Below, piece after piece: positions 46,613 to 55,815 of a DNA stretch of 64,000 nucleotides. Source of the stretch: Aquimarina intermedia (GTDB taxonomy: Bacteria; Bacteroidota; Bacteroidia; Flavobacteriales; Flavobacteriaceae); the NCBI RefSeq assembly GCF_008124785.1, contig NZ_VNHU01000002.1, forward strand, positions 62,001-126,000, read 5' to 3'. A program made the translations under genes and the position numbers. How positions within the stretch are numbered: the first letter of the stretch is position 1; the number at the start of each line of letters is the position of its first letter. Below the pieces are notes generated by a model. That model worked only from the letters and a program-made list of their open reading frames with translations, was not told the origin of the DNA and made no database searches.

Positions 46613-47389
46613 TTACTCCAGGTCGAATATAAGTTTACCGGTATAGAATTGTTTTACCGCTACCTCCTCTGGTTCGAATACACTTATAACATCTCCGGTA
46701 CTTCGAATTTCTCCCTTTAAAGAAACTTGGGGATTTACTATTATTTTATTTGCTCCGCGATGATATACTGTAACATAATCAGCCATAAGCGACTTTCCTT
46801 CAAAACGACCGGTACCAGAATAGAGTCCGACCGTAAGGTTGCTTACAAATCCTCTTATTTTGAAAGATGCAATATTATTTCCAACAATATTTAGTTTTTC
46901 TGAATCAATGGTAAGCTCAAAAACACCTGTTGTATTACCTTCTGCATAACCAACATCTTCAGACAGTAAGGTCAGACTATCAAAACTCAATACTCCTTCT
47001 GAACGAATAGCAAATTGAGTCGCACTTCTAATTACTGTGAGCTTTGGTACACTAATATAAAATTTGGTTTGATTAAAATCTCTAACAAAATTGCAATCAT
47101 TTACATTACTCAAAATAAGCTCCCCATTTATCACCTCTGCTGAGACTTCATTAATTAAGTTCTCCCCAGTCTCTACTACAACTTTCGTTGTATCTCCTTG
47201 CTTTAAAACAAGTTCGATATTCGGACCAACCAGAATTTTTGTAAAAGGCGTTACCTCCATTTCCCGACTCACGAGATTCCCCGTTCGTTGAAAACAATCT
47301 GGTGCATTCTCTGTATCACATCCCAATATAACTGTAAAAAACAACAGGAAAAGTATTGTGTGCGCTTGAATGTTAATATATCTGCTCAT
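46613..47389 (-). CDS. DUF2807 (head-GIN-type) lipoprotein
   Basis: A 258 aa lipoprotein with a signal ending in the lipobox VILGC (Cys about 24). The remainder is a right-handed beta-helix-like repeat protein matching DUF2807: FTKILVGPNIELVLKQGD, then repeated short strands with Asn/Gly turns such as VNGELILSNVND-like and GNNIASFKIRG. The role of the family is unknown. It overlaps the upstream lipid A deacylase gene by 4 nt, suggesting a shared envelope function. Confidence 0.8.
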   Translation of the reverse strand: MSRYINIQAHTILFLLFFTVILGCDTENAPDCFQRTGNLVSREMEVTPFTKILVGPNIELVLKQGDTTKVVVETGENLINEVSAEVINGELILSNVNDCNFVRDFNQTKFYISVPKLTVIRSATQFAIRSEGVLSFDSLTLLSEDVGYAEGNTTGVFELTIDSEKLNIVGNNIASFKIRGFVSNLTVGLYSGTGRFEGKSLMADYVTVYHRGANKIIVNPQVSLKGEIRSTGDVISVFEPEEVAVKQFYTGKLIFDLE

Positions 47390-48513
47390 AATCGATATCC
47401 AATTGAGTATTCAATAGCTTCTGCTTTGGCTGCATGTGAACGAACGGTTATTGCACCAAAAATAGAGGACGTAAAGTTGTATTTTAGTCCAGCTCTATTA
47501 TACATGGTCCCTTCAAAATCATAAGGGTAGTAAAAATAATATCCAAAGTTTATAAGTATAGCTAATTTATTAATGGTTAGTTCATGTCCAACATATACTC
47601 CCGCTCTTTTTGAATCCTCGTTCCCTGTAGTACCATCCCCAAAATCCCCAACCGCGCGATAATCGATATAGCGTTCCAGAGCTTTTGAGAAAAATAATTC
47701 TGACCCAACAACGATAGTACTTTTTTTATTCAATTGCTTATGTGCAAACATCCCAACCGTAAGAAAAGGGTATCTTCCCGAACCCACCAAATCACTTTCA
47801 TTGAAACCTCCACTTAACATTACTCCTAGGCCAATAGGTCTTGACCCTCTTAATAAACCTTCTTCTTTCGCAATATATTGTTTTGGTTGCTGACTCAAAT
47901 TATAATTCACTGCGACATTGGCAAAGAGGGTATTGGTACTTTTATTAGGTGCTTTGGAGTTGCCATTAGAGTAATGTAAAATACCTATACCCAATTGTAA
48001 TCCAACATGCTGTATAACATTTTGATGGCGATAATTTAAAAGCGCATAACTAGCACTCATAATATGAGATCCATAAGCAATATTGCGGTAATTATCATCA
48101 ATATCATACGGCTTCGAAGCGTAGGTTGCTCCTTGGGCTATTCTAAGCTGTAGGTATCGTCTTAAAAAATAAAAGTTATAATGTGCGAATGCTCCAATAC
48201 TGATTCCTAAAAAATCATTCTTTAAATCCTGATACACTAATGAAACTCCGTAATCCGGATAATTATACAGTCTCTGCCACTCTTTATCCCCATAAGTTTG
48301 ATGATTAATTGCCAGTATGAGACCTGATGGATGACTAGTGATCAGATGAGAAATATCAGGATTGTGTTTTAGTATAGTACCTTGAAAAGCATTGATATCA
48401 ATGCTATATGATTTATTAGTTACAGTTTCTTTATCCACCGATAATTTCATCGGAGTCTGAGCATAACCCATACCCATGACCACAATTACAAAAAAAATGA
48501 TTCTCCTTATCAT
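47386..48513 (-). CDS. PagL-like lipid A acyloxyacyl hydrolase/3-O-deacylase
   Basis: A 375 aa outer-membrane barrel protein with a signal peptide (about 1-19, ending GYAQ). The PagL-type active-site motif is present as HYSNGNSKAPN, with His180 and Ser182 in the expected spacing. It should remove an acyl chain from lipid A and alter outer-membrane permeability and immunogenicity. It is longer than Pseudomonas PagL (about 170 aa), as usual in Bacteroidota. It lies 76 nt after metF and probably has separate transcription, though I found no promoter. Confidence 0.82.
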   Translation of the reverse strand: MIRRIIFFVIVVMGMGYAQTPMKLSVDKETVTNKSYSIDINAFQGTILKHNPDISHLITSHPSGLILAINHQTYGDKEWQRLYNYPDYGVSLVYQDLKNDFLGISIGAFAHYNFYFLRRYLQLRIAQGATYASKPYDIDDNYRNIAYGSHIMSASYALLNYRHQNVIQHVGLQLGIGILHYSNGNSKAPNKSTNTLFANVAVNYNLSQQPKQYIAKEEGLLRGSRPIGLGVMLSGGFNESDLVGSGRYPFLTVGMFAHKQLNKKSTIVVGSELFFSKALERYIDYRAVGDFGDGTTGNEDSKRAGVYVGHELTINKLAILINFGYYFYYPYDFEGTMYNRAGLKYNFTSSIFGAITVRSHAAKAEAIEYSIGYRL

Positions 48514-48589
48514 GCGGCTAAAGTACTGTACCCTCCGCTGCTACACAAGTTTTTAATCTGAGTTGTTTTTTATATAAACTCAAAACTAC

Positions 48590-49543
48590 TTAAAATATGG
48601 CTGCAGCTATTTTTTTTATATTATCGGACTTCCCCATAGAATAATAGTGCAGCACCGGAACGCCATACGCCATTAATTCTTTGGACTGGTGAATAGCAAA
48701 TTCTACTCCCACTTCTCGCACCTCTGCATTTGTCTTGCACTTTTCTATGGCCTTCACTAATTCGTCCGGCATATCTAATTTAAAAACCTGAGGTAGTAAA
48801 TGAAGATGCTTTTTTATTGAAACCGGTTTGATCCCCGGAATAATGGGCACAGAAATCCCAGCAGCTCTTGCCTCTTCTACAAATTTAAAATAGCGTTGAT
48901 TATCAAAAAACATCTGAGTAACCACATAATCCGCCCCTGCATCAACTTTTTCTTTTAACCTTCTTAAGTCTGAATTTAACGAAGGCGCTTCGACATGTTT
49001 TTCGGGATACCCGGCTACGCCGATACAAAAATCCGAATTGGTCTCAGTCTCGACAACTTCATGTAAAAATTTTCCTTGGTTCATCGCTACAATTTGTGAT
49101 ACCAGCTCATTAGCATAGCAATGCCCTCCGTTTGTAGGTGTAAAATACTTTTCTTCCTTCATGGCATCTCCGCGTAAAGCCATTACATTGTCAATTCCCA
49201 AATAATGGCAATCAACCAACAAATATTCTGTTTCTTCTTTGGTAAATCCTCCACATAAAACATGTGGTATAGCATCCACATTATATTTATGAGTAATAGC
49301 TGCACAGATTCCTACAGTACCCGGACGCATTCTTGTTAGTTTTTTATCTAATAAACCCTTCTTATTTATATAAATATATTCTTCTCTCGAGGTCGTTACA
49401 TCAATAAACGGAGGATTGAACTCCATCAACGGATCAATATTATTATACAACTCTTGAATATTTCTTCCTTTTTGGGGCGGAATCAGCTCAAATGAGAATA
49501 GTGTTTTACCCTTTGACTGTTCAATGTGATCTGTAACCTTCAT
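48590..49543 (-). CDS. metF: Methylenetetrahydrofolate reductase MetF
   Basis: FAD-dependent reduction of 5,10-methylene-THF to 5-methyl-THF, the methyl donor for MetH. The 317 aa TIM-barrel protein has FSFELIPPQKG, the family sequence HVLCGGFTKEE, ALRGD near residues 117-121, DYVVTQMFFDN, and PGIKPVS. It lies 41 nt after the second metH gene, in the operon behind the SAM riboswitch. Confidence 0.94.
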   Translation of the reverse strand: MKVTDHIEQSKGKTLFSFELIPPQKGRNIQELYNNIDPLMEFNPPFIDVTTSREEYIYINKKGLLDKKLTRMRPGTVGICAAITHKYNVDAIPHVLCGGFTKEETEYLLVDCHYLGIDNVMALRGDAMKEEKYFTPTNGGHCYANELVSQIVAMNQGKFLHEVVETETNSDFCIGVAGYPEKHVEAPSLNSDLRRLKEKVDAGADYVVTQMFFDNQRYFKFVEEARAAGISVPIIPGIKPVSIKKHLHLLPQVFKLDMPDELVKAIEKCKTNAEVREVGVEFAIHQSKELMAYGVPVLHYYSMGKSDNIKKIAAAIF

Positions 49544-49584
49544 ATACTACATTACTATTAAGTGCTTTTTATAAATCGTTTTTA

Positions 49585-52278
49585 TCAGTCCTCAGAGAGG
49601 TTAGGATTCAACCATTTTTTTGCTGATTCGAGGGTGATGTTCTTTCGTTCTGCAAAATCTTCTACTTGATCCTCTTTGATTTTACCCAGTCCAAAATAGC
49701 GTGCCTCTTCATTTCCAAAATAGTATCCGGACACAGAGGCAGCAGGCCACATAGCTAAACTATCGGTAAGCTCTACACCAATCCGCTCCTTTACGCTGAG
49801 AATTTTCCAGATTTCTAATTTTTCTAAATGATCAGGGCAAGCCGGGTAACCTGGAGCAGGCCGTATGCCTTTGTAGCTCTCTTTAATCAAAGCTTCATTA
49901 CTCAAATGTTCATCGCTGGCATATCCCCAATATTCTTTCCGAATTTTTTCATGTAGATATTCTGCAAAAGCTTCAGCCAATCGATCGGCGAGTGCTTTAA
50001 TCATAATAGCGTTATAATCATCAAGCTCCGATTCGAAACGCTCCGCTAATTCTCTGGTACCGAACCCGGTTGTTACGCAAAAGCATCCTATATAATCCTT
50101 CCTGTCACTATCGGAGGGCGCAATAAAATCGGATAATGCAAAGTTTGGTTTCCCTGCATGTTTTTTTAACTGTTGCCTTAATGTTCTAAACGTACCTATC
50201 GTTGTTCCATCAGCATATATGTGAATATCATCATCGTTAACTGTATTGGCTTCAAAAAGACCAAAAATACCTTTCGCTTTTAACAACTTTTGATCTATCA
50301 CAGTACTCAATAGCTTTTTTGCATCTTTGAAAAGAATTATTGCCTGTTCTCCAACCACAGTATCGGTTAAAATATCAGGATACTTACCATGTAAATCCCA
50401 GGATCTAAAAAAAGGAGACCAATCAATATAAGGCTCTAATACATTCAGCTCCAAAGATTCGATACATTGCACTCCAAGTTGATTTGGTTTTTTTATCAAA
50501 GTCGACGACCAATCAATCTGAAATTTATTTTTTCTGGCTTCAGCAATGGATAAATATTCTTTGTGCTTTGTTCGTTTGTGAAAACCAATTCTAAACTTTT
50601 CATAATCAGCCTTTAGATCTCCTACATATTTCTGATTATTGCGCTGATTGAGTAGATCTCCCACAACGGTCACTGCTCTTGAAGCATCATTCACATGCAC
50701 CACTGCATTTTTGTATTGGGGGTCAATTTTGATCGCTGTATGTGCCTTTGAGGTTGTTGCGCCACCAATAAGTAACGGAACCTTAAAATTCCTTCGTTCC
50801 ATTTCTTTCGCTAAAAACACCATTTCATCCAGTGACGGAGTTATTAATCCGCTCAACCCAATAACATCGACTTGCTTATCTATAGCTGTTTGAATAATTT
50901 TCTCAGGAGCTACCATAACACCCAAATCAATTATTTCATAGTTATTACATGCTAAGACAACCGAAACGATATTCTTACCAATATCATGAACATCCCCCTT
51001 GACAGTAGCCATTAAAACTCTACCAGCACCCTTAGTTTCCTTTCCGGTTTGGGGGTTTTTCTTTTTTTCTTCTTCGATGAACGGTAATAAATAGGCCACT
51101 GCTTTTTTCATTACTCTTGCAGACTTTACCACCTGTGGTAAAAACATTTTACCGGAGCCAAAGAGATCTCCAACCACATTCATACCTGTCATTAAATGAC
51201 CTTCGATAACCTCAATTGGTTTTGTAACAGATAATCGTGCTTCTTCTATATCCTCGAGCACGTAGGTATCGATTCCTTTTACAAGCGCACGTGTTATTCG
51301 AACTTGCACCGGTTCTTCCCTCCAGGATAGGTCTATCGTACTTTCTTTTGCTTTACTGACTACGGTTTCTGCAAAATCTAAAAGTCGTTCTGTAGCATCA
51401 TCTCTTCGATTTAGCATCACATCTTCTACACGTTCCAGTAAATCTTTAGGGATGTCATCATATATTTCCAGCATAGTTGGATTCACAATCCCCATATTCA
51501 TCCCCGCCTTAATAGCATGATATAAAAACACTGAATGCATCGCCTCTCTTACAGGGTTGTTACCTCTGAAAGAAAAAGAAACATTACTTACACCTCCACT
51601 AACACTACAATAAGGCAGATTTTCTTTGACCCAAGCCGTAGCTTCGATAAAATCCAACGCATTTCGTTTGTGTTCCTCCATGCCTGTGGCTACGGGAAAA
51701 ATGTTTAAATCAAAAATGATATCCTCCGGAGGAAACTTCACCTTATTGACAAGAATATCATAAGACCGTTTAGCTATTTCTATTCGTCTCTCATAAGTAT
51801 CTGCCTGACCCACCTCATCAAAAGCCATAACAATCACTGCCGCTCCATAACGCTTAATAGCCTTTGCGTAATTTAAAAACTCTTCTTCTCCTTCTTTTAA
51901 ACTTATGGAGTTTACAACACATTTACCCTGAACCACTTGTAAACCGGCTTCGATAATTTCCCATTTTGAACTGTCAATCATGATGGGAACCCTAGCTATA
52001 TCAGGCTCTGAAACGATAAGATTCAGGAATTTGACCATGGCTTCTTTGCCATCGATCAAACCATCGTCCATATTAATATCAATGATCTGAGCTCCACCTT
52101 CAACCTGATGTCTGGCTATGTCTAAAGCTTCTTCAAATTTTTCTTCTTTTATCAGTCTTAAAAACTTCTTAGAACCAGCTACATTGGTTCGCTCTCCTAC
52201 ATTGATAAAGTTAGTATCGGCTGTTACGACCAAAGGTTCAAGTCCTGATAATTTTAAAAGTCTATGCTGTTCAGTCAT
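49585..52278 (-). CDS. metH: Cobalamin-dependent methionine synthase, folate/B12/reactivation subunit
   Basis: C-terminal three-quarters of MetH as a separate 897 aa protein. It has the pterin-binding domain (about 1-270: [18 protein letters not shown]), the B12 cap and Rossmann domain with the cobalt-ligand motif DVHDIG (His431), and the AdoMet reactivation domain (about 600-890: [12 protein letters not shown]). It must work with the homocysteine-binding subunit encoded 5 nt upstream. Dividing MetH into two genes is common in Bacteroidota, so it is not read as a frameshift. Confidence 0.94.
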   Translation of the reverse strand: MTEQHRLLKLSGLEPLVVTADTNFINVGERTNVAGSKKFLRLIKEEKFEEALDIARHQVEGGAQIIDINMDDGLIDGKEAMVKFLNLIVSEPDIARVPIMIDSSKWEIIEAGLQVVQGKCVVNSISLKEGEEEFLNYAKAIKRYGAAVIVMAFDEVGQADTYERRIEIAKRSYDILVNKVKFPPEDIIFDLNIFPVATGMEEHKRNALDFIEATAWVKENLPYCSVSGGVSNVSFSFRGNNPVREAMHSVFLYHAIKAGMNMGIVNPTMLEIYDDIPKDLLERVEDVMLNRRDDATERLLDFAETVVSKAKESTIDLSWREEPVQVRITRALVKGIDTYVLEDIEEARLSVTKPIEVIEGHLMTGMNVVGDLFGSGKMFLPQVVKSARVMKKAVAYLLPFIEEEKKKNPQTGKETKGAGRVLMATVKGDVHDIGKNIVSVVLACNNYEIIDLGVMVAPEKIIQTAIDKQVDVIGLSGLITPSLDEMVFLAKEMERRNFKVPLLIGGATTSKAHTAIKIDPQYKNAVVHVNDASRAVTVVGDLLNQRNNQKYVGDLKADYEKFRIGFHKRTKHKEYLSIAEARKNKFQIDWSSTLIKKPNQLGVQCIESLELNVLEPYIDWSPFFRSWDLHGKYPDILTDTVVGEQAIILFKDAKKLLSTVIDQKLLKAKGIFGLFEANTVNDDDIHIYADGTTIGTFRTLRQQLKKHAGKPNFALSDFIAPSDSDRKDYIGCFCVTTGFGTRELAERFESELDDYNAIMIKALADRLAEAFAEYLHEKIRKEYWGYASDEHLSNEALIKESYKGIRPAPGYPACPDHLEKLEIWKILSVKERIGVELTDSLAMWPAASVSGYYFGNEEARYFGLGKIKEDQVEDFAERKNITLESAKKWLNPNLSED

Positions 52279-52283
52279 GGTGT

Positions 52284-53291
52284 TTAAATGCTTTTTATAG
52301 TACGCACTTGTCTTGGTTTATATTTTGAGGCTATCTCAGCAATGGCTTTTATATGTTCTGGTGTGGTTCCGCAACAACCCCCAACAATATTCACTAATCC
52401 TTTTTCTAAATATTCCTTAATTTGGGATGCCATCTGTTCGGGAGTTTCGTCATATGCTCCGAAAGGATTAGGTAAACCGGCGTTCGGGTGTGCAGAGACG
52501 GCAAACGATGTTTTTTGAGCCAGAACTTCCAGATGCGGGGTGAGTTGACTCGCCCCAAGTGCACAATTGAATCCAACAGAAAGTAACGGAATATGGGAAA
52601 CAGAAATTAAAAAAGCCTCGGCCGTTTGACCAGAGAGCGTTCTCCCACTAGCATCTGTGATCGTACCACTAATCATTATAGGAATATTACACTCTCGCTC
52701 CTCCTTTATTTCTTCAATTGCAAAAAGAGCTGCTTTTGCATTGAGTGTATCAAATACGGTTTCTACTAACAACACATCTACTCCTCCGTCTAGCAAAGCA
52801 TTTACCTGCAAAGCATAGGCTTTCTTTAGTTCATCAAATGTTACCGCGCGGTAGCCCGGATCGTTTACATCAGGTGACATACTCGCTGTTCGATTTGTTG
52901 GTCCTATAGATCCGGCAACAAACCTAGGTTTCTCAGGTTCCTTTTCTGTAAATATGTCGGCAGCTTCTTTAGCAATTCTAGCGGATTCAAAATTGAGTTC
53001 ATATACTAAATCTTCCATTTGGTAATCAGCCATGGCAATGGTAGTTCCAGAAAAAGTATTCGTCTCAACGATATCAGCGCCAACTTCAAAGTAATAGGAA
53101 TGAATATCTTTAATTACTTTTGGCTGAGTAAGACTCAATAAATCATTATTCCCCTGTAATGGCACAGGCCAATCTTTGAACCGCTCACCTCTAAAATCTG
53201 CTTCGCTAAATTTATGACGTTGTAACATGGTACCCATGGCGCCATCCAAAATTAAAACTCGATCCTTTAAAACTTCAGAAATATCTTTCAT
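52284..53291 (-). CDS. metH: Methionine synthase, homocysteine-binding subunit
   Basis: N-terminal module of cobalamin-dependent methionine synthase as its own gene, about 335 aa. It has [11 protein letters not shown], the substrate-region ETNTFSGTT, and three zinc-binding cysteines in GFNCALGA and [11 protein letters not shown] zinc thiolate would activate homocysteine for methyl transfer from the B12 subunit. I chose the ATG at 53291; the longer frame starts at a TTG. It is the first gene after the SAM riboswitch. Confidence 0.93.
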   Translation of the reverse strand: MKDISEVLKDRVLILDGAMGTMLQRHKFSEADFRGERFKDWPVPLQGNNDLLSLTQPKVIKDIHSYYFEVGADIVETNTFSGTTIAMADYQMEDLVYELNFESARIAKEAADIFTEKEPEKPRFVAGSIGPTNRTASMSPDVNDPGYRAVTFDELKKAYALQVNALLDGGVDVLLVETVFDTLNAKAALFAIEEIKEERECNIPIMISGTITDASGRTLSGQTAEAFLISVSHIPLLSVGFNCALGASQLTPHLEVLAQKTSFAVSAHPNAGLPNPFGAYDETPEQMASQIKEYLEKGLVNIVGGCCGTTPEHIKAIAEIASKYKPRQVRTIKSI

Positions 53292-53387
53292 ACACAACCT
53301 TGAGGGCTCAAAAGAGACCTATTATTATTAAAAAAAAACCACAACAAACTAGTATATGGTTAGTATATGTATCAAGAAAAAACAAGG

Positions 53388-53412
53388 AAAAAGCATAGTA
53401 TACACTACTATG
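53388..53412 (-). terminator. Candidate expression-platform terminator of the SAM riboswitch
   Basis: In RNA, CATAGTA, loop GTGUA, TACTATG (53406-53412 with 53394-53400), followed by C and five U. The stem is a perfect 7 bp but AT-rich. It begins 7 nt after the riboswitch P1 stem, where SAM-I expression platforms usually lie. I could not identify a convincing anti-terminator pairing by eye. Confidence 0.5.
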
Positions 53413-53419
53413 AATCTGA

Positions 53420-53518
53420 GTTATCTATTCCCTAAGGGATAGAATGTAGCACCTTCTTTAACAGATAAAGGGTTGCTAAGGCTTCGCAGGGTCTATTCCC
53501 TCCGCCTTTCTTGATAAC
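53420..53518 (-). promoter_or_regulatory. SAM-I riboswitch (S-box) upstream of metH
   Basis: Minus-strand aptamer with P1 GTTATC/GATAAC (53513-53518 and 53420-53425), the conserved core GGAGGGA...CCC...GAAGCC...GCAACC, a P3 hairpin CTTTA/TAAAG, GGTGCTA and a P4 hairpin with CTAT-CCC/GGGAATAG. These are the hallmark elements of the SAM-I class. When SAM is plentiful the aptamer should lower expression of metH, metH and metF. The remaining 120 nt to the ATG include the candidate terminator and a T-rich stretch. Confidence 0.92.
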
Positions 53519-53540
53519 ATTTAAATATACTTAAGAACTA

Positions 53541-53558
53541 ATCAATACAACTATTGAT
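53541..53558. repeat. 7-bp perfect dyad upstream of the SAM riboswitch
   Basis: ATCAATA, CAAC, TATTGAT. In a minus-strand transcript it would fold as a 7-bp stem with a 4-nt loop about 22 nt before the riboswitch. On the plus strand it is followed by TTTTA. It may be a minor hairpin in the leader or part of an operator. Confidence 0.35.
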
Positions 53559-53561
53559 TTT

Positions 53562-53594
53562 ATAACACAAAGTAAGGATATAGCTTTGTGTTAT
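53562..53594. promoter_or_regulatory. 11-bp perfect dyad over the metH leader promoter
   Basis: ATAACACAAAG (53562-53572) and CTTTGTGTTAT (53584-53594) are perfect inverted repeats 11 bases apart. The left arm contains, on the minus strand, TTACTTTG (one base from the -7 consensus), with TTG 20 nt upstream at about 53598-53600. The dyad could be a repressor operator for metH, the end hairpin of the ferredoxin transcript, or both. The 347-bp gap 53298-53644 is otherwise the riboswitch and its platform. Confidence 0.45.
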
Positions 53595-53644
53595 GCAACT
53601 TTATTTTGAATTATATAAATGCATAGTTTTTATAAACACTGCAA

Positions 53645-53965
53645 TTATGATTCTGGTGCTAATTCAATCTCCAATCCATCCAGTTCCTGAGTAATCGGAA
53701 TTTGACACCCTAAACGACTGTTATCTTCAACATAAAAAGCCTCTGCCAACATCATATCTTCATCGTACCCCATCTCTGGTAACGGATGATCTGATAAAAC
53801 ATAGCATTGACAAGAAGCACACATTGCCATCCCGCCACAAGTTCCTTCAACCGGTAACTCATACGCCTTACAAACCTCCATAATATTCATAGCCATATCG
53901 GTTGGAGCCTGCACTTCGTGTACCACCCCTTCTCTATCTTTTATTTTTATCGTGATATCTGACAT
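53645..53965 (-). CDS. 2Fe-2S ferredoxin, adrenodoxin type
   Basis: A 106 aa electron carrier with a plant/adrenodoxin-like 2Fe-2S site: Cys43, Cys49, Cys52 (Cys-x5-Cys-x2-Cys) and Cys87. The Cys-x5-Cys spacing and acidic surface (PEMGYDEDMM) match the vertebrate/adrenodoxin subclass. The ferredoxin-NADP reductase gene is immediately upstream, and the sulfite reductase gene is in the operon before it, so it probably carries electrons between them. It has its own -7 element. Confidence 0.92.
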   Translation of the reverse strand: MSDITIKIKDREGVVHEVQAPTDMAMNIMEVCKAYELPVEGTCGGMAMCASCQCYVLSDHPLPEMGYDEDMMLAEAFYVEDNSRLGCQIPITQELDGLEIELAPES

Positions 53966-54009
53966 CTAATAATAACTTGTAAGTAACTTAAATATTTTGA
54001 TTTCTTATT

Positions 54010-54017
54010 CAAAGATA
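54010..54017 (-). promoter_or_regulatory. Ferredoxin gene -7 element
   Basis: Reads TATCTTTG on the minus strand, a perfect TAnnTTTG match about 45 nt before the ferredoxin ATG. A 13-bp dyad with one bulged base (54019-54031 with 54048-54061, TGAACTCAT arms) lies directly upstream and could be an operator. Confidence 0.5.
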
Positions 54018-54061
54018 CTGAACTCATCTTGACTTTTAGATTATTACCAAGAATGAGTTCA

Positions 54062-54090
54062 TTAAAAAGAAGGATTCTGAGATAGAATCC
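54062..54090 (-). terminator. Intrinsic terminator after the FNR gene
   Basis: In minus-strand RNA GGATTCT, loop ATCTC, AGAATCC (7-bp perfect stem, 54072-54090), followed by TTCTTTTTAA. It lies 30 nt past the FNR stop and would end the long sulfate-assimilation transcript before the ferredoxin gene. Confidence 0.6.
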
Positions 54091-54119
54091 ATCTTGTATG
54101 TATGCTGGTATTTTATTGT

Positions 54120-55175
54120 CTAGTTGATAGATTTCACAACTTCTTTTTTGGCTTCTTTTTTAGTTCCATCAAAGCCTTCTACTCCACCAACTGTTGTATA
54201 TTTCATCACATATTTTTTATCCGGAAAAATACGTTGGTAGGCGCTTTGACACATGATAGCAGCTTCATGAAAACCGGACAGGATTAGTTTCAGCTTTCCT
54301 TTATATGTATTCACATCTCCAATGGCGTATATTCCGGGAACATTGGTTTGATAATCGTACGAATTATCGACTTTGATAGCATTCTTTTCGATTTCTAACC
54401 CCCAATCTGCGATAGGTCCTAACTTTGGAGATAATCCGAATAAGGGAATAAAATAATCAGTCTCAAAATGAATATCTCCTTCAGTTTTATGACGAATTCC
54501 CACGGCGGTTAATTTCTCATCTCCCTTCAACTCCTTTACTTCTGCTTCAGTAATAAGATTTACTTTTCCTAGTTTTGATAATTCTGCAACACGTTCCACA
54601 GAATCAAGTGCTCCCCGAAATTCGTTACGTCTATGAACAAGAGTTACCTCACTGGCAACATCTGCCAAAAAAATGGACCAGTCTAATGCTGAATCACCCC
54701 CACCTGCAATAACCACTCTTTTATCACGATACACTTCTGGATCTCTAATAATATAGGCTACTCCATTATCTTCATATAGATCAATATTTGGAATCGGTGG
54801 TTTGCGTGGTTCAAAAGAACCTAATCCTCCAGCAATAGCTATGACAGGTGCATTATGTTTTGTTCCTTTATTTGTAGTCACAACAAAAGTGTCATCTTCC
54901 AGTTTCTCGATCGTTTGCGCCCTTTCGCCCAGTGTAAATCCAGGCTCAAAAGGTTTGATTTGTTCCATTAAATTGTTGACCAGATCTCCCGCTAAAATCT
55001 CAGGAAATCCGGGGATATCATAAATCGGTTTTTTAGGATAGATTTCGGCACACTGTCCTCCGGGTTGTGGTAAAGCGTCAATTAAATGTGTTTTAAGCTT
55101 AAGTAACCCCGCTTCAAATACTGTAAATAAGCCTGTAGGTCCGGCGCCAATTATTAATATATCAGTTTTGATCAT
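54120..55175 (-). CDS. Ferredoxin-NADP+ reductase, thioredoxin-reductase-like type
   Basis: FAD/NAD(P)H oxidoreductase of 351 aa with the FAD Rossmann motif GAGPTG, the FNR type-2 sequence LPQPGGQCAEIYPKKPIYDIPGF (read in pieces), a second nucleotide motif GGGDSALDW, and the C-terminal IYAIGDVNTYKGK. It lacks the redox CxxC of thioredoxin reductase, so it should pass electrons to ferredoxin. I start at the ATG at 55175; an upstream TTG frame exists. It overlaps the siroheme gene by 14 nt. Confidence 0.88.
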   Translation of the reverse strand: MIKTDILIIGAGPTGLFTVFEAGLLKLKTHLIDALPQPGGQCAEIYPKKPIYDIPGFPEILAGDLVNNLMEQIKPFEPGFTLGERAQTIEKLEDDTFVVTTNKGTKHNAPVIAIAGGLGSFEPRKPPIPNIDLYEDNGVAYIIRDPEVYRDKRVVIAGGGDSALDWSIFLADVASEVTLVHRRNEFRGALDSVERVAELSKLGKVNLITEAEVKELKGDEKLTAVGIRHKTEGDIHFETDYFIPLFGLSPKLGPIADWGLEIEKNAIKVDNSYDYQTNVPGIYAIGDVNTYKGKLKLILSGFHEAAIMCQSAYQRIFPDKKYVMKYTTVGGVEGFDGTKKEAKKEVVKSIN

Positions 55176-55815
55176 TTTCAACTTCTTTTTTTCCTATTAA
55201 TCCTTTGGTGAATTCGTTTAATATTTCAACTTTTTGTTCAAAATCACCTTGTATTGTTTTTCTGTATTCGTTTAAATTTTTTACCAGGTCATCTATGTTT
55301 TCGGGAATTACTTCCTCGAAAAATTGACGTAACCGCTTTGCTGTAGTCGGTGATTGTCCATTCGTGGATATTGCGACTTTGACATTCCCCTTGGTAACAA
55401 TTCCTCCCATATAAAAATCACAATAGGGTGGATTATCTGCAACATTCACTAAGATAGCTCTTTTTCGACAATCTCTGTATACCGTCTTATTGACCTCTGG
55501 CTTGTCTGTCGTAGCAATCACGATATGCTTACTCTTGAGAAAACGTTTTTTGTAATTTTTGGTTATCAATGTAACTCCAAAACGATCTGCTAAAGTTTTT
55601 GTTTCTTCTCTAAATATGGGTGAAATCATAGTTACCTGGGCATCAGGACTTGATTTTAAAAGAAACGTAAGTTTTTCTAAAGCAACATTGCCTCCACCAA
55701 CAATTAGAACTTCTAATTGCTTAACTTTTAGAAAGATTGGATACAAATTATTACGGCTAGAGTGAGAATCCTCTTGTAGTGTAGTATTTTTATTATGCTG
55801 TACAGCTTCTTTCAT
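55162..55815 (-). CDS. Precorrin-2 dehydrogenase / sirohydrochlorin ferrochelatase (CysG N-domain type)
   Basis: Makes siroheme, the sulfite reductase cofactor, from precorrin-2. The protein of about 217 aa has the NAD-binding sequence LEVLIVGGGNVALEK, the VNVADNPPYCDFYMGGIV motif and NGQSPTTAKRLR, as in Met8p and the N-terminal part of CysG. The methyltransferase part is encoded separately by the gene just upstream, and their ends overlap by one base (TGATG). Confidence 0.92.
   Translation of the reverse strand: MKEAVQHNKNTTLQEDSHSSRNNLYPIFLKVKQLEVLIVGGGNVALEKLTFLLKSSPDAQVTMISPIFREETKTLADRFGVTLITKNYKKRFLKSKHIVIATTDKPEVNKTVYRDCRKRAILVNVADNPPYCDFYMGGIVTKGNVKVAISTNGQSPTTAKRLRQFFEEVIPENIDDLVKNLNEYRKTIQGDFEQKVEILNEFTKGLIGKKEVENDQN

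Noticed and set aside
48546..48590. Terminator between metF and the PagL-like gene
   Set aside because: TGAGTT/AACTCA arms exist but the loop is long and the sequence after them is A-rich rather than a U-tract.
49585..53291. metH broken by a frameshift
   Set aside because: The two parts end and begin cleanly at a natural domain boundary, 5 nt apart, each with its own start. A separate homocysteine-binding subunit is common in Bacteroidota.
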